Of a stretch of 26,275 nucleotides of DNA, positions 1 to 7,070 are shown in pieces (the first letter of the stretch is position 1; each line of letters opens with the position of its first letter). The DNA lies in assembly GCA_964515555.1 (NCBI GenBank), contig CAZEVY010000079.1, positions 1 to 26,275 on the forward strand. The letters run 5' to 3'. The position numbers and the translations under genes were made by a program. Source of the stretch: CAZEVY01 sp964515555 (GTDB taxonomy: Bacteria > Acidobacteriota > Terriglobia > Bryobacterales > Bryobacteraceae). Below the pieces are notes generated by a model. That model had not been told where the DNA came from. It saw nothing but the letters and a program-made list of their open reading frames with translations, and did not search any database.

Positions 1-1
1 C

Positions 2-520
2 GGCGGCAGCAACGCGATCGGCATCTTCCACGCGTTCCTCGGCGACGACGCGGAGAAGCTGATCGGCGTGGAGGCGGGAGGCCGCGGGACGGCGCTCGGA
101 GAGCATGCCGCGCGATTCTCCGGCGGATCGCCGGGCGTGCTCCATGGCGCGCACAGCTATCTGCTCCAGGACGCCGACGGACAGGTCGCGCTGACGCACT
201 CGGTTTCGGCGGGCCTCGATTACGCGCTGGTCGGCCCCGAGCACGCGCTGTTGCACGATCGCGGGCGCGCCGAGTACGTTAATGCGAGCGACGCCGACGC
301 GATCGCGGCGGCACAGACGCTCTCGCGGCTGGAGGGCATCATTCCGGCGCTGGAATCGGCTCACGCGGTCGCCGAGGCCGTGCGGCGGGCGCCGGGTGCG
401 CGGGGCCGGGTGTTCATCGTGAATCTTTCCGGCCGCGGCGACAAGGATATCGACATTTACCGCGCGAATTTCCCGGAATTGGACGAGGATCGTGCCGACA
501 CGCATCGCCCGCCTGTTTGA
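2..520 (+). CDS. trpB: Tryptophan synthase beta subunit, C-terminal part (5' end outside window)
   Basis: Partial gene; the window opens in frame at the glycine-rich segment GGSNAIGIFHAF, which in TrpB binds the phosphate of pyridoxal phosphate. It is followed by the conserved IGVEAGGRG and by a region with HSVSAGLDYALVGPEHA, a TrpB hallmark. The protein ends with VFIVNLSGRGDKDIDIY, the usual TrpB C-terminus. TrpB condenses indole with L-serine to give tryptophan in the alpha2-beta2 complex in the cytoplasm. The last 29 bases overlap trpA, so the two subunits are translationally linked, as expected for partners made in equal amounts. About 172 codons are present; a full TrpB is near 400, so roughly the first 55-60% is missing to the left. 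Identification is secure. Confidence 0.96.
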   Translation, partial: GGSNAIGIFHAFLGDDAEKLIGVEAGGRGTALGEHAARFSGGSPGVLHGAHSYLLQDADGQVALTHSVSAGLDYALVGPEHALLHDRGRAEYVNASDADAIAAAQTLSRLEGIIPALESAHAVAEAVRRAPGARGRVFIVNLSGRGDKDIDIYRANFPELDEDRADTHRPPV

Positions 521-1298
521 AGGACTTCGCGCCTCGCGCTCCCCTGCGCTCATCGGCTATCTCACGGCAGGCGACCCGGCGCCCGATCGCACGGCGTCGC
601 TGGTGGAGGCGCTGGAGCGCGGCGGCTGCGACCTGATCGAGCTGGGCGTGCCGTTCTCCGACCCGATCGCCGACGGCCCGGTGATCCAGAGGGCGAGCGA
701 GCGCGCCCTTCGCGCGGGCACGACGCTCCGGGGCGTCCTCGAGATCGCCCGCGACATCCGGCGGCGGTCGGACATTCCGCTGGTGCTGTTCACCTACCTC
801 AATCCGCTACTGCGCGGCGGACTCGAGACGACAGTGCGCGAGGCGGCCGCCGCCGGCATCGACGGCTGCCTGCTGACGGATCTGAGCGTCGAGGAGGCCG
901 AGACGTACGTCGCCTCGATGCGTGCCGCGGGACTCGATACGATATTCCTTGCCGCGCCGACGAGCCCGCGGCGGCGTCTGGAGCTGGTGGCGCGCTATTC
1001 GACCGGGTTTGTGTACCTGGTGTCGCGCACCGGCGTGACGGGGGCGCGCGAGACGTTGTCCGCCTCGGTCGGGCCGCTGGTGGCCTCGCTCCGCGAGACG
1101 ACGTCACTTCCGCTGGCGGTGGGGTTCGGGATTTCGAAGCCGGAACAGGCGGCGGAGACGGCGCGGATCGCCGAGGGAGTCGTGGTGGGCAGCGCGTTCA
1201 TGCGCATCGTCGAGCAGGCGGGCGGGAGCGCCGCGCTCGAAATGCAGTTGGAGTCGGCGGCGCGCGAGTTGAAGGCCGCCATGAGGAGCGCACGATGA
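492..1298 (+). CDS. trpA: Tryptophan synthase alpha subunit
   Basis: 268 residues, the normal length for TrpA, a TIM barrel that cleaves indole-3-glycerol phosphate to indole and glyceraldehyde 3-phosphate. The signature LIELGVPFSDPIADGP lies near residues 48-63. Glu50 and Asp61 sit where the catalytic Glu49 and Asp60 of the enteric enzyme are. Further family motifs are LTAGDP (24-29), GFGIS (211-215) and VVGSAF (231-236), the last two binding phosphate. Translation starts at a GTG inside trpB (29-base overlap); the frame from there reads directly into the typical N-terminus RIARLFEGLR. It shares a 4-base ATGA overlap with the chorismate mutase gene downstream. The window therefore shows trpB-trpA feeding into an aro/tyr operon rather than a classic full trp operon. 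Confidence 0.97.
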   Translation: MPTRIARLFEGLRASRSPALIGYLTAGDPAPDRTASLVEALERGGCDLIELGVPFSDPIADGPVIQRASERALRAGTTLRGVLEIARDIRRRSDIPLVLFTYLNPLLRGGLETTVREAAAAGIDGCLLTDLSVEEAETYVASMRAAGLDTIFLAAPTSPRRRLELVARYSTGFVYLVSRTGVTGARETLSASVGPLVASLRETTSLPLAVGFGISKPEQAAETARIAEGVVVGSAFMRIVEQAGGSAALEMQLESAARELKAAMRSAR

Positions 1299-1615
1299 CC
1301 AGGGAAGAGGCCGAGGCGGCGCTGGCGCGGTCGCGCGATGAAATCGATGAACTCGATCGGGGGATTCTCGATCTCATCAACCGGCGCACGCGCGTGGTCG
1401 AGGAGATCGGGCGCGTGAAGAAGGCGGCGGGCCTGCCGATCTACGAACCCCGGCGCGAGGACCAGGTGTTCCGCAATGTGACCGAGAACAATCGCGGGCC
1501 GATCTCCGACGACGCGTTGAAGAGAATCTACGAGCGCATTCTGGACGAAATGCGGACATTACAGAAGATGCGCAACGAGCAGCCGCCGGCGGCGGGAGGA
1601 AGCGATCCATGTTAG
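1295..1615 (+). CDS. Chorismate mutase, AroQ class, monofunctional
   Basis: 106 residues, all-helical AroQ-type chorismate mutase, which converts chorismate to prephenate ahead of tyrosine and phenylalanine synthesis. The three-helix pattern is clear: SRDEIDELD near 13-21, INRRTRVVEEIGRVKK near 28-43, and YEPRREDQV near 50-58. Residues Arg14, Arg31, Lys42, Arg54 and Glu55 match the spacing of Arg11, Arg28, Lys39, Arg51 and Glu52 in the E. coli mutase domain. The start ATG overlaps the trpA stop (ATGA) and has a good ribosome site, AGGAG, at 1284-1288. It overlaps the DAHP synthase gene by 7 bases. In some Bacillus-type enzymes this domain is fused to the N-terminus of DAHP synthase; here the two are adjacent separate genes in the same order, so a physical complex between them is a fair inference. 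Confidence 0.93.
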   Translation: MTREEAEAALARSRDEIDELDRGILDLINRRTRVVEEIGRVKKAAGLPIYEPRREDQVFRNVTENNRGPISDDALKRIYERILDEMRTLQKMRNEQPPAAGGSDPC

Positions 1616-2622
1616 TGGTCATGGACCAGGGTGCGACCGAGCAGCAAATCCAGACGGTAATCGACCGCATGGTGTCGCTCGAGTTCACGGTGCACCGCTC
1701 GACGGGCGTCGTACACACGGTGCTCGGCGGCGTCGGACCGCGCGAGGATGTCGACCCGGCCGACATCGAGGTCATGGACGGCGTCAAGGAATGCCGCCGC
1801 ATCATGTCGCCCTACCAGCTCGCGAACCGTCATTTCCGGCCGGCGGGCACCATCGTGCGCGTGGGCGACGTGGAGGTCGGCCGTGACCGCGTGGTGGTGA
1901 TGGCGGGGCCGTGCAGCGTCGAGAGCCGCGACCAGATCGAGCGCAGCGCGGAGCTGGTGGCACGAAGCGGCGCGCGGGTGCTTCGCGGCGGCGCCTTTAA
2001 GCCGCGGTCGTCGCCCTACAGTTTCCAGGGGCACGGCGAGGAGGGATTGAAGCTGTTGCGCGAGGCCGCGGATCGCCACGGTCTGCTGGTGGTCAGCGAA
2101 GTGATGGACGCTTCGCAGATGCCGCTGGTGGCGGCCTACTCGGACATTCTCCAGATCGGCGCGCGCAACATGCAGAATTTCAACCTGCTGCGCGAGGCCG
2201 GCAAGCAGCGCAAGGCGGTGCTGCTCAAGCGCGGCATCGCGGCGACCATCGAGGAGCTGCTGCTCTCGGCCGAGTACATTCTGGCGGGCGGCAACTACGA
2301 CGTCATTCTCTGCGAGCGCGGCATCCGCACCTTCGAGAGCTACACGCGCAACACCATGGACATCTCGGCGATTCCGGTGGTGCAGAAGTTGTCGCACCTG
2401 CCGATCGTCGGCGATCCCTCGCATGGCACCGGCCGGCGCGACAAGGTGACGCCGATGGCGCGGGCGGCGGTCGCCGCCGGGGCGCACGGCCTGCTCGTCG
2501 AGGTGCATCCCGATCCCGACCGCGCCTTGAGCGACGGCGCACAGTCGCTGCGGCCCGAACAGTTCGAGGAGCTGATGCGGCAGCTTCGAATGATTGCGCA
2601 AGCGGTAGGGCGCACGATCTAG
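1609..2622 (+). CDS. aroF: 3-deoxy-7-phosphoheptulonate (DAHP) synthase, type I-beta with N-terminal regulatory domain
   Basis: 337 residues. The enzyme joins phosphoenolpyruvate and erythrose 4-phosphate in the first step of the shikimate pathway. Residues 1-70 form a ferredoxin-like regulatory domain, as in the Thermotoga enzyme, where it carries feedback control. The barrel then shows GPCSVES (100-106), KPRSSPYSFQG (131-141), GARNMQNFNLL (184-194), LLKRG (205-209) and DPSHGTGRR (269-277). Cys102, His272, Glu298 and Asp309 are all present at the positions expected for the metal ligands. The start ATG has the site GGGAGGA at 1594-1600 inside the mutase gene. Its place just after chorismate mutase and before tyrA suggests coordinated, probably tyrosine- or prephenate-sensitive, control; this last point is inference. 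Confidence 0.96.
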   Translation: MLVVMDQGATEQQIQTVIDRMVSLEFTVHRSTGVVHTVLGGVGPREDVDPADIEVMDGVKECRRIMSPYQLANRHFRPAGTIVRVGDVEVGRDRVVVMAGPCSVESRDQIERSAELVARSGARVLRGGAFKPRSSPYSFQGHGEEGLKLLREAADRHGLLVVSEVMDASQMPLVAAYSDILQIGARNMQNFNLLREAGKQRKAVLLKRGIAATIEELLLSAEYILAGGNYDVILCERGIRTFESYTRNTMDISAIPVVQKLSHLPIVGDPSHGTGRRDKVTPMARAAVAAGAHGLLVEVHPDPDRALSDGAQSLRPEQFEELMRQLRMIAQAVGRTI

Positions 2623-2629
2623 GGGCGCG

Positions 2630-3475
2630 ATGGAACGGGTCGCGATTGTCGGGGTCGGGCTGATCGGCGGCTCGTTCGCGCTGGCGTTGCGGCAGGCCGG
2701 CTTCACGGGACGGATCGTGGGCGTCAGCTCGGCGGAGACCGCGCGGGCGGCGCTCGACCGCGGGGTGATCGACGAGGCGTCCGATCTCGAAGCGGCGGTC
2801 GCGCGCGCGGACCTGGTCTACCTTTCGCATTCGATCGGCCGCATACTCGACCTGATTCCCGCCGTCGACGCCATGGTCCGCGAGGGTGCGCTCATCACCG
2901 ATGCCGGCAGCACCAAGGGGCGAATCGCAAAGCTCGCACTGGAGACCGTACGCCGCGGCGTCTTTCTCGGCGGCCACCCGATGGCGGGCAAGGAGTCCCG
3001 CGGCGTGGCCTCTGCCGAGGCAGGGCTGTTTCGAGGACACACCTACTTCCTGACCCCGGCGCGCGCGGACGACCTCGACCTGCCGCCGGTTCGCACTTTC
3101 GTCGAGTGGCTGGGGCGCATCGGAGCGGTTCCGTGTCCGATCGCCGCCGGCGAACACGATACGGTGGTCGCGATGACGTCGCATCTGCCGCAGTTGTTGT
3201 CGACCGCGCTGGCGGCGACGCTGGCCGCGCGGCTCGACGCGGCGACGGCGCAGACCGCCGCCGGGCCGGCCCTGATCGATTCGACCCGCCTGGCGCTCAG
3301 CTCTTACGACGTCTGGCGCGACATTCTGGCGACGAACCGCGAGGCGGTGGACGCGGCGCTGGCGGCCTGCATCGCGAGCCTCGCGTCGTTTCGCGAGCGG
3401 CTGACGTCGCTCGACCGGGAGTTCGACACCGCGTCGGCGTTCGCGGGAGCGCTTCGCCGGAGACGCGAGCCCTAG
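2630..3475 (+). CDS. tyrA: Prephenate dehydrogenase (TyrA family)
   Basis: 281 residues. TyrA oxidatively decarboxylates prephenate (or arogenate) with NAD(P)+ toward tyrosine. The N-terminal Rossmann fold is plain: VAIVGVGLIGGSFA (residues 4-17) with the GxGxxG nucleotide loop. TDAGSTKG (90-97) and GGHPMAGKE (114-122) are the TyrA signature segments. EHDTVVAMTSHLPQLLS (175-191) carries the conserved histidines of the helical C-terminal dimerisation domain; His176 and His185 are present. There is no ACT domain and no fused mutase. The gene follows aroF by 7 bases with an AGGGG ribosome site, and is the last gene of the + strand operon. Whether prephenate or arogenate is preferred cannot be read from the sequence. 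Confidence 0.95.
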   Translation: MERVAIVGVGLIGGSFALALRQAGFTGRIVGVSSAETARAALDRGVIDEASDLEAAVARADLVYLSHSIGRILDLIPAVDAMVREGALITDAGSTKGRIAKLALETVRRGVFLGGHPMAGKESRGVASAEAGLFRGHTYFLTPARADDLDLPPVRTFVEWLGRIGAVPCPIAAGEHDTVVAMTSHLPQLLSTALAATLAARLDAATAQTAAGPALIDSTRLALSSYDVWRDILATNREAVDAALAACIASLASFRERLTSLDREFDTASAFAGALRRRREP

Positions 3476-3482
3476 GGATCAT

Positions 3483-3514
3483 CGTTGCGGCCACCAGTGG
3501 CGCCTCCTGCAACG
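3483..3514. terminator. Possible bidirectional stem-loop between convergent genes
   Basis: Arms CGTTGC and GCAACG (6 bp) enclose 20 bases that contain a smaller GCCAC/GTGGC repeat. It lies 8 bases past the tyrA stop and 24 bases before the stop of the gene on the other strand, the right place for a terminator serving both. There is no T-tract on either side, so it is weak as an intrinsic terminator. Confidence 0.28.
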
Positions 3515-3537
3515 GCTCGACTGACGGGCGACCCGGT

Positions 3538-3930
3538 TCAGCGCACTTCGATCCGAGTCGCCGCGCCAACCGTGGCGCCGGCGCCGGTCGCGGTGAGTTT
3601 GTACTCCGTCGAGCGCGCCGGCCGCACCTCGACGCAACGCGAGATCGACGGTCCGATCCCTTCGACGGCGGGCTCCGCGACGACGGTGGCGGCATTGAGC
3701 ACGCCGTAACAGAGAAGCGCGCGGCCGCCGGGCGGAATCGCCGCGGGGCTCGCGTAGAAGTGGAGAATCTTCAGCTCAGAGCCGCTCAGGGCGGCCGGTA
3801 GCGGGGCGAACTTCCGTGTGGCCCGCGACTCCGCCTGCCGAGCGTACCACCAGCGGCTGCCGAAGACCCAACCCAGGTAGCAGGCAACCGCCACGCCGGT
3901 GAGCGCCGTCAGGCGGCGATGAAACTTCAC
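3538..3930 (-). CDS. Small membrane-anchored protein with Ig-like domain, function unknown
   Basis: 130 residues from a GTG that overlaps the upstream stop as GTGA; a longer version could start at the ATG at 3957, but that would run back into the upstream gene. A basic start (KFHRR) precedes one hydrophobic segment at about residues 8-24. A short linker leads to a beta-rich domain at about 52-130. Its pattern (SPAAIPPGGRALLCYGVLNA, then STEYKLTATGAG) resembles the Ig-like repeats of bacterial surface proteins that read '..IPxGGxxxLxWxxxNAxxVxIxP..TTxYTLTAxG'. Cys74 and Cys99 could form a disulfide outside the cytoplasm. The likely topology is N-in with the domain in the periplasm. It is the last gene of the long minus-strand train. 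No specific function can be assigned. Confidence 0.72.
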   Translation of the reverse strand: MKFHRRLTALTGVAVACYLGWVFGSRWWYARQAESRATRKFAPLPAALSGSELKILHFYASPAAIPPGGRALLCYGVLNAATVVAEPAVEGIGPSISRCVEVRPARSTEYKLTATGAGATVGAATRIEVR

Positions 3931-4352
3931 CGGGCCGCCTTTCGCAGCTCGATCCATGCCGGGAAGATTCCGGGGTTCTCGAGCCACACCGTCATCCACT
4001 CGATCATCTCGTGTTTCTCGGGATGCCGCCGCGACGCCAGACGGGCGTGGTCGCGCGATTCGATGACAAGCCGGCGGCATCGCGTCGCGCGCGCGCGGTC
4101 GCCCGCCGCTCGTGCCTCCGAGTACTCGCGCTCCAGCGCCAGCAGCGTGCGCTCCAGACTCGGGAGGTCGTCCTGACGCACTCCTTCGACCAGCGGCGAC
4201 AAGGAAACGCCGCTATCGCGAAGGAGCTTTCTCAAGTAGGAAATCGAGACGGGCGCGAGGCGCTGCGCGAGTTCGTCGCGCGCGGCCTCATCGACCGGTC
4301 CCGGCGGGAGCACGGCGAGGAGATCGGCCAGAAGACGTTTTTTTGTTGCCAC
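3927..4352 (-). CDS. Conserved-looking hypothetical soluble protein, overlaps mltG
   Basis: 141 residues with no membrane segment; rich in Arg, Glu and Ala and probably helical. The C-terminal part KHEMIEWMTVWLENPG (about 113-128), with several Trp, Met and Pro, looks like a conserved core rather than an antisense artefact. The GTG start has a ribosome site, GGAG, 7 bases upstream. The first 65 bases overlap the 3' end of mltG in another frame, and the overlap contains seven consecutive A residues (minus strand), so a slippage-made MltG fusion is conceivable. Downstream it shares a GTGA overlap with the Ig-like protein. I do not recognise the family; a role tied to the cell wall is suggested only by position. 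Confidence 0.72.
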   Translation of the reverse strand: MATKKRLLADLLAVLPPGPVDEAARDELAQRLAPVSISYLRKLLRDSGVSLSPLVEGVRQDDLPSLERTLLALEREYSEARAAGDRARATRCRRLVIESRDHARLASRRHPEKHEMIEWMTVWLENPGIFPAWIELRKAAR

Positions 4353-5334
4353 CGCGATACTCCGCCACGGCCCGCTCGTGCGCCGCCAGGGTCGCCGAGA
4401 AGCGGTGTTCGCCGGACGCTCCGGGCCGGGCGACAAAATACAGGTACTTTGTTTCGGCGGGCCGCAGCGCCGCCTGCAGCGACGCCCGACCGGGATTGGC
4501 GATCGGCCCCGGCGGCAGACCCGCGTGACGGTAGGTATTGTAGCGATTCCGGCTCGCCAGGTCCGACTTGTAGATCGCGCCGCGGTAGCGTCCCTCGAGC
4601 AAGGCCGCGTAGATCGCCGTCGGATCGCAGGCCAGCACAATGCCATCGCGCAGGCGATTTCGAAAGACCGACGCCACCAGCGGGCGCTCGTGTGCGACTC
4701 CGGTTTCCTTTTCGACGAGCGACGCCAGGGTGACCGTTTCGTGGACCGCGCCGGCAGCGCCGAGCCCGCGCCACACGTCGCGGAATGTGCTTGTCATCTG
4801 GCGGCACAACTGCTGCGGCGTGGCGCTGCGATGCACGCGATAGGTCGACGGGAACAGGTAGCCTTCGAGCGAGGGAGCGCGCGGCGCCAGATCGCGGATG
4901 AGCGAGGGGTCGGCGGCGGCGGCGAGGAACTCCTTCTCGCCCATCCATCCGAGCGCCGCCACGCGCGCGGCAATGTCGAACATGTTAGCGCCCTCCGGAA
5001 TCGTGATCTCGTAGTGCGCGACGTCGCCGCGGGCGATGCGATCGAAAACGTCCAGAACGCTCGCCGGCTGAGTGAAGAGGTACTCGCCCGCCTGGAGCGT
5101 GGTGCGCGGGTGAAGGAGGCGCGCGAGCAGAAACTGCCATCGGAACCGTACCACGCCCGCGCCGGCCAGCACGGCCGACATGGCGGAGGTGGAGGAGCCG
5201 CGCGGAATGTCGAGGATCGCGGTCCCCTGGAATCCCGCGTACGGCTGCCGCAGCGAAAGCAGTGCGCCCGCCACGCAAACGGCGGCGGCGACCGCGGGGA
5301 GCCACATCCGCCAGCGACCGCGCTTCCGTTTCAC
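4288..5334 (-). CDS. mltG: Endolytic peptidoglycan transglycosylase MltG (YceG family)
   Basis: 348 residues. MltG cuts nascent glycan strands at the outer face of the inner membrane and so sets their length. A basic start and one membrane segment (about 9-28) are followed by the LysM-like part, with EITIPEGANMFDIAARV near 109-125. The catalytic domain has SLEGYLFPSTY (155-165), then LASLVEKETG (203-212) with the catalytic glutamate at about 208, ASVFRNRL (221-228), CDPTAIYA (236-243), YNTYRHAGLPPGPIANPG (265-282) and YLYFVA (297-302). The usual family end, HxxAVAxYR, is reached at residue 327; the last 20 residues look non-native and run over the start of the next gene. The GTG start overlaps the ruvX stop (GTGA). 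The mltG-ruvX pairing is common in bacteria. Confidence 0.95.
   Translation of the reverse strand: MKRKRGRWRMWLPAVAAAVCVAGALLSLRQPYAGFQGTAILDIPRGSSTSAMSAVLAGAGVVRFRWQFLLARLLHPRTTLQAGEYLFTQPASVLDVFDRIARGDVAHYEITIPEGANMFDIAARVAALGWMGEKEFLAAAADPSLIRDLAPRAPSLEGYLFPSTYRVHRSATPQQLCRQMTSTFRDVWRGLGAAGAVHETVTLASLVEKETGVAHERPLVASVFRNRLRDGIVLACDPTAIYAALLEGRYRGAIYKSDLASRNRYNTYRHAGLPPGPIANPGRASLQAALRPAETKYLYFVARPGASGEHRFSATLAAHERAVAEYRGGNKKTSSGRSPRRAPAGTGR
4338..4344 (-). other. A7 homopolymer at the mltG/hypothetical overlap, possible slippage site
   Basis: Seven T on the + strand give seven A in the transcript, in codons AAC AAA AAA ACG of mltG. Loss of one A joins the mltG frame to the downstream 141-residue frame, giving ..GGNKKRLLADLL... 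Poly-A runs of this length support polymerase slippage in some bacteria and are also common sites of sequencing error. Confidence 0.35.
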
Positions 5335-5771
5335 GATTCCCCGCTCACGGCGCGCGCGTCAAGGTAGCTTTGCAGCAGAATCACGGCCGCCAGCCGGTCG
5401 ACGCGGTCCGCGCGACGCCGGGGATCGACTCCGCCGGAGCGAAGCACGCGCTCGGCCTCGCGCGAGGTGAGGCGCTCGTCGTGGAACTCCACGGGCATTC
5501 CGGATCGTGCGGCCAGTTTCTCTCCGAAGGCGCGCGCCTTTTCCGCCTGTGCGCCCTCGGTGGCGTTCATATTCACCGGGAGGCCCATGAGGAAGCGCTC
5601 CGCGCCGTGCTCGCGCGCGACGGCCGCGATGCGGTCGAGATCGCGGCGCAGGCTGGCGGACCGCTCCAGGGTCGGCAGTCCCTGCGCGGTGACGCCGAGC
5701 GCGTCGCTGATCGCCAACCCGACGCGGCGGTCACCCGGATCGATCGCCAGGATTCGGCCGGTGCTACTCAC
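5331..5771 (-). CDS. ruvX: Putative pre-16S rRNA nuclease / Holliday junction resolvase-like protein (RuvX, YqgF)
   Basis: 146 residues, the usual length for the YqgF family, an RNase H-like nuclease implicated in 16S rRNA 5'-end maturation. Visible motifs are ILAIDPGDRRVGLAISD (7-23) with the first catalytic Asp11, MGLPVNMN (62-69), DERLTSREAE (98-107) with Glu99, and DRLAAVILLQSYLD (125-138) with the last Asp. The GTG at 5771 is chosen because it leads straight into the family N-terminus; a start further upstream at 5807 would add 12 residues lying inside the previous gene. It overlaps the MFS gene by 8 bases and mltG by 4. Confidence 0.93.
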   Translation of the reverse strand: MSSTGRILAIDPGDRRVGLAISDALGVTAQGLPTLERSASLRRDLDRIAAVAREHGAERFLMGLPVNMNATEGAQAEKARAFGEKLAARSGMPVEFHDERLTSREAERVLRSGGVDPRRRADRVDRLAAVILLQSYLDARAVSGES

Positions 5772-7068
5772 GCGCCGCCTCCCGCGCTCCACGCGCCACG
5801 TCGACACGCGAAAGCAGCGCCATGCCCGCCAGGAAGAACACGATCAGCGAGAGCACGGCGAAGCGCGAGCTGCCCGTGGCATGTACGGCCAGGCCGAACA
5901 GCAGCGGCCCGAGCATGCTCGATCCCTTGTCGCTGATCTCGTAGATGCTGAAGTACTCGGCCTCGCGGCCCCTGGGAATCAGCAGCGAGTAGATCGACCG
6001 GCTGAGCGCCTGCGTTCCGCCCAGGACCATGCCGATTACCGCGGCCATCACATAGAACTGGCCGGCGGTGCGGAGGAAGACGTACACGCTGATGAGCGTC
6101 GCCGACCAGATGACCAGCGACAGCATCACTGCGCGCTTGGCGCCCGTTCGGGCCGCGATCCGCCCGAACAGCATCGCACCGAAGAAGGCCACGAACTGCG
6201 CCATCAGTATCGCGCCCGTCAGCACGGAAACCGGCAGCTTCAACTCTTCGCTCCCGAATTGCGACGCCAGCGTGATTACCGACTGCACGCCGTCGTTGTA
6301 CGCGAGAAACGCAATCAGGAACAGCAGCGTGTGGCGGTACCGCCGCATCTCGCGCACCGTGCCGGCGAACTGGCGCACGGCCACCGAGAAGTATGTCTGG
6401 CCGGGCGGCAGCGTCCGCGCCTCTCCGCGATTGCGGATCGCCCGCAGCGGAATGATCGTGAAGGCCGCCCACCAGATTCCCGCCGACGCCAGACTGATGC
6501 GAACCGCTTCGGCTTCGGTCAGCCCGAACGAGGCGGCGCGCGAGTACAGCAGCAGGTTCAGCGCCAGCAGGATGCCGCCGCCCAGAAAGCCGATCGCCCA
6601 TCCGGTGGACGACACCGCGTCGCGCTCCTCCGGCGCGGCGATCTCGGGCAGGAAGGAATTGTAGACGACGATCGATGCGCCGTAAGCCAGATTGGCGATC
6701 AGGAACAATGCGCAGCCGGCGATCCAGGCGCCGTCAGCGACGAAGTACATCAGCAGTGTGGCGCCCGCACCGGTGAACGCGAATGCGCCCAGCATTTCCC
6801 GCTTGCGGCGGCCGTAGTCGGCCAGCGCACCCACGATCGGCAGGGTCATCACCTGCAATACGACGGAGAGCGAGAGCAGGTACGGCCACACCGATCCCGC
6901 CGGAACCGGGATTCCGAAGACCGATACGTTGCCCGAAGCGCCGGCCGCGCTGCGCGCGATCGAGGTGAGATAAGGCCCGTACAGCACCGTGACGACCGTG
7001 GTGTAGAAAGCCGAGTTGGCCCAGTCGTAGATGTACCAGCCGCGCTGTTCGGACCGGGTCGTCGTCAC
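5764..7068 (-). CDS. MFS transporter, UMF1 / Atg22-like family
   Basis: 434 residues with about twelve hydrophobic segments. The opening YIYDWANSAFYTTVVTVLYGPYL is characteristic of the UMF1 family (bacterial relatives of the vacuolar effluxer Atg22). Further on are GGTQALSRSIYSLLIPRGREAEYFSIYE and the late KGSSMLGPLLFG, both typical. Substrates of bacterial members are mostly unknown; an efflux role is inferred from the family. It begins with GTG, 2 bases after the aas stop, and overlaps ruvX by 8 bases. In many bacteria UMF1-like or LplT-type carriers accompany aas; LplT, a lysophospholipid flippase, is a different MFS branch, so a lysophospholipid role here is only a suggestion from position. 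Confidence 0.9.
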   Translation of the reverse strand: MTTTRSEQRGWYIYDWANSAFYTTVVTVLYGPYLTSIARSAAGASGNVSVFGIPVPAGSVWPYLLSLSVVLQVMTLPIVGALADYGRRKREMLGAFAFTGAGATLLMYFVADGAWIAGCALFLIANLAYGASIVVYNSFLPEIAAPEERDAVSSTGWAIGFLGGGILLALNLLLYSRAASFGLTEAEAVRISLASAGIWWAAFTIIPLRAIRNRGEARTLPPGQTYFSVAVRQFAGTVREMRRYRHTLLFLIAFLAYNDGVQSVITLASQFGSEELKLPVSVLTGAILMAQFVAFFGAMLFGRIAARTGAKRAVMLSLVIWSATLISVYVFLRTAGQFYVMAAVIGMVLGGTQALSRSIYSLLIPRGREAEYFSIYEISDKGSSMLGPLLFGLAVHATGSSRFAVLSLIVFFLAGMALLSRVDVARGAREAARE

Positions 7069-7070
7069 GA

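Noticed and set aside
1612..2706. A 364-codon minus-strand frame over the DAHP synthase gene
   Set aside because: The + strand encodes a complete DAHP synthase with all metal ligands; the minus frame has no family features.
3927..4646. A longer 239-codon version of the hypothetical gene after mltG
   Set aside because: The extra N-terminal part lies inside the conserved mltG catalytic domain and has shadow-like composition; the GTG at 4352 with its own ribosome site is preferred.
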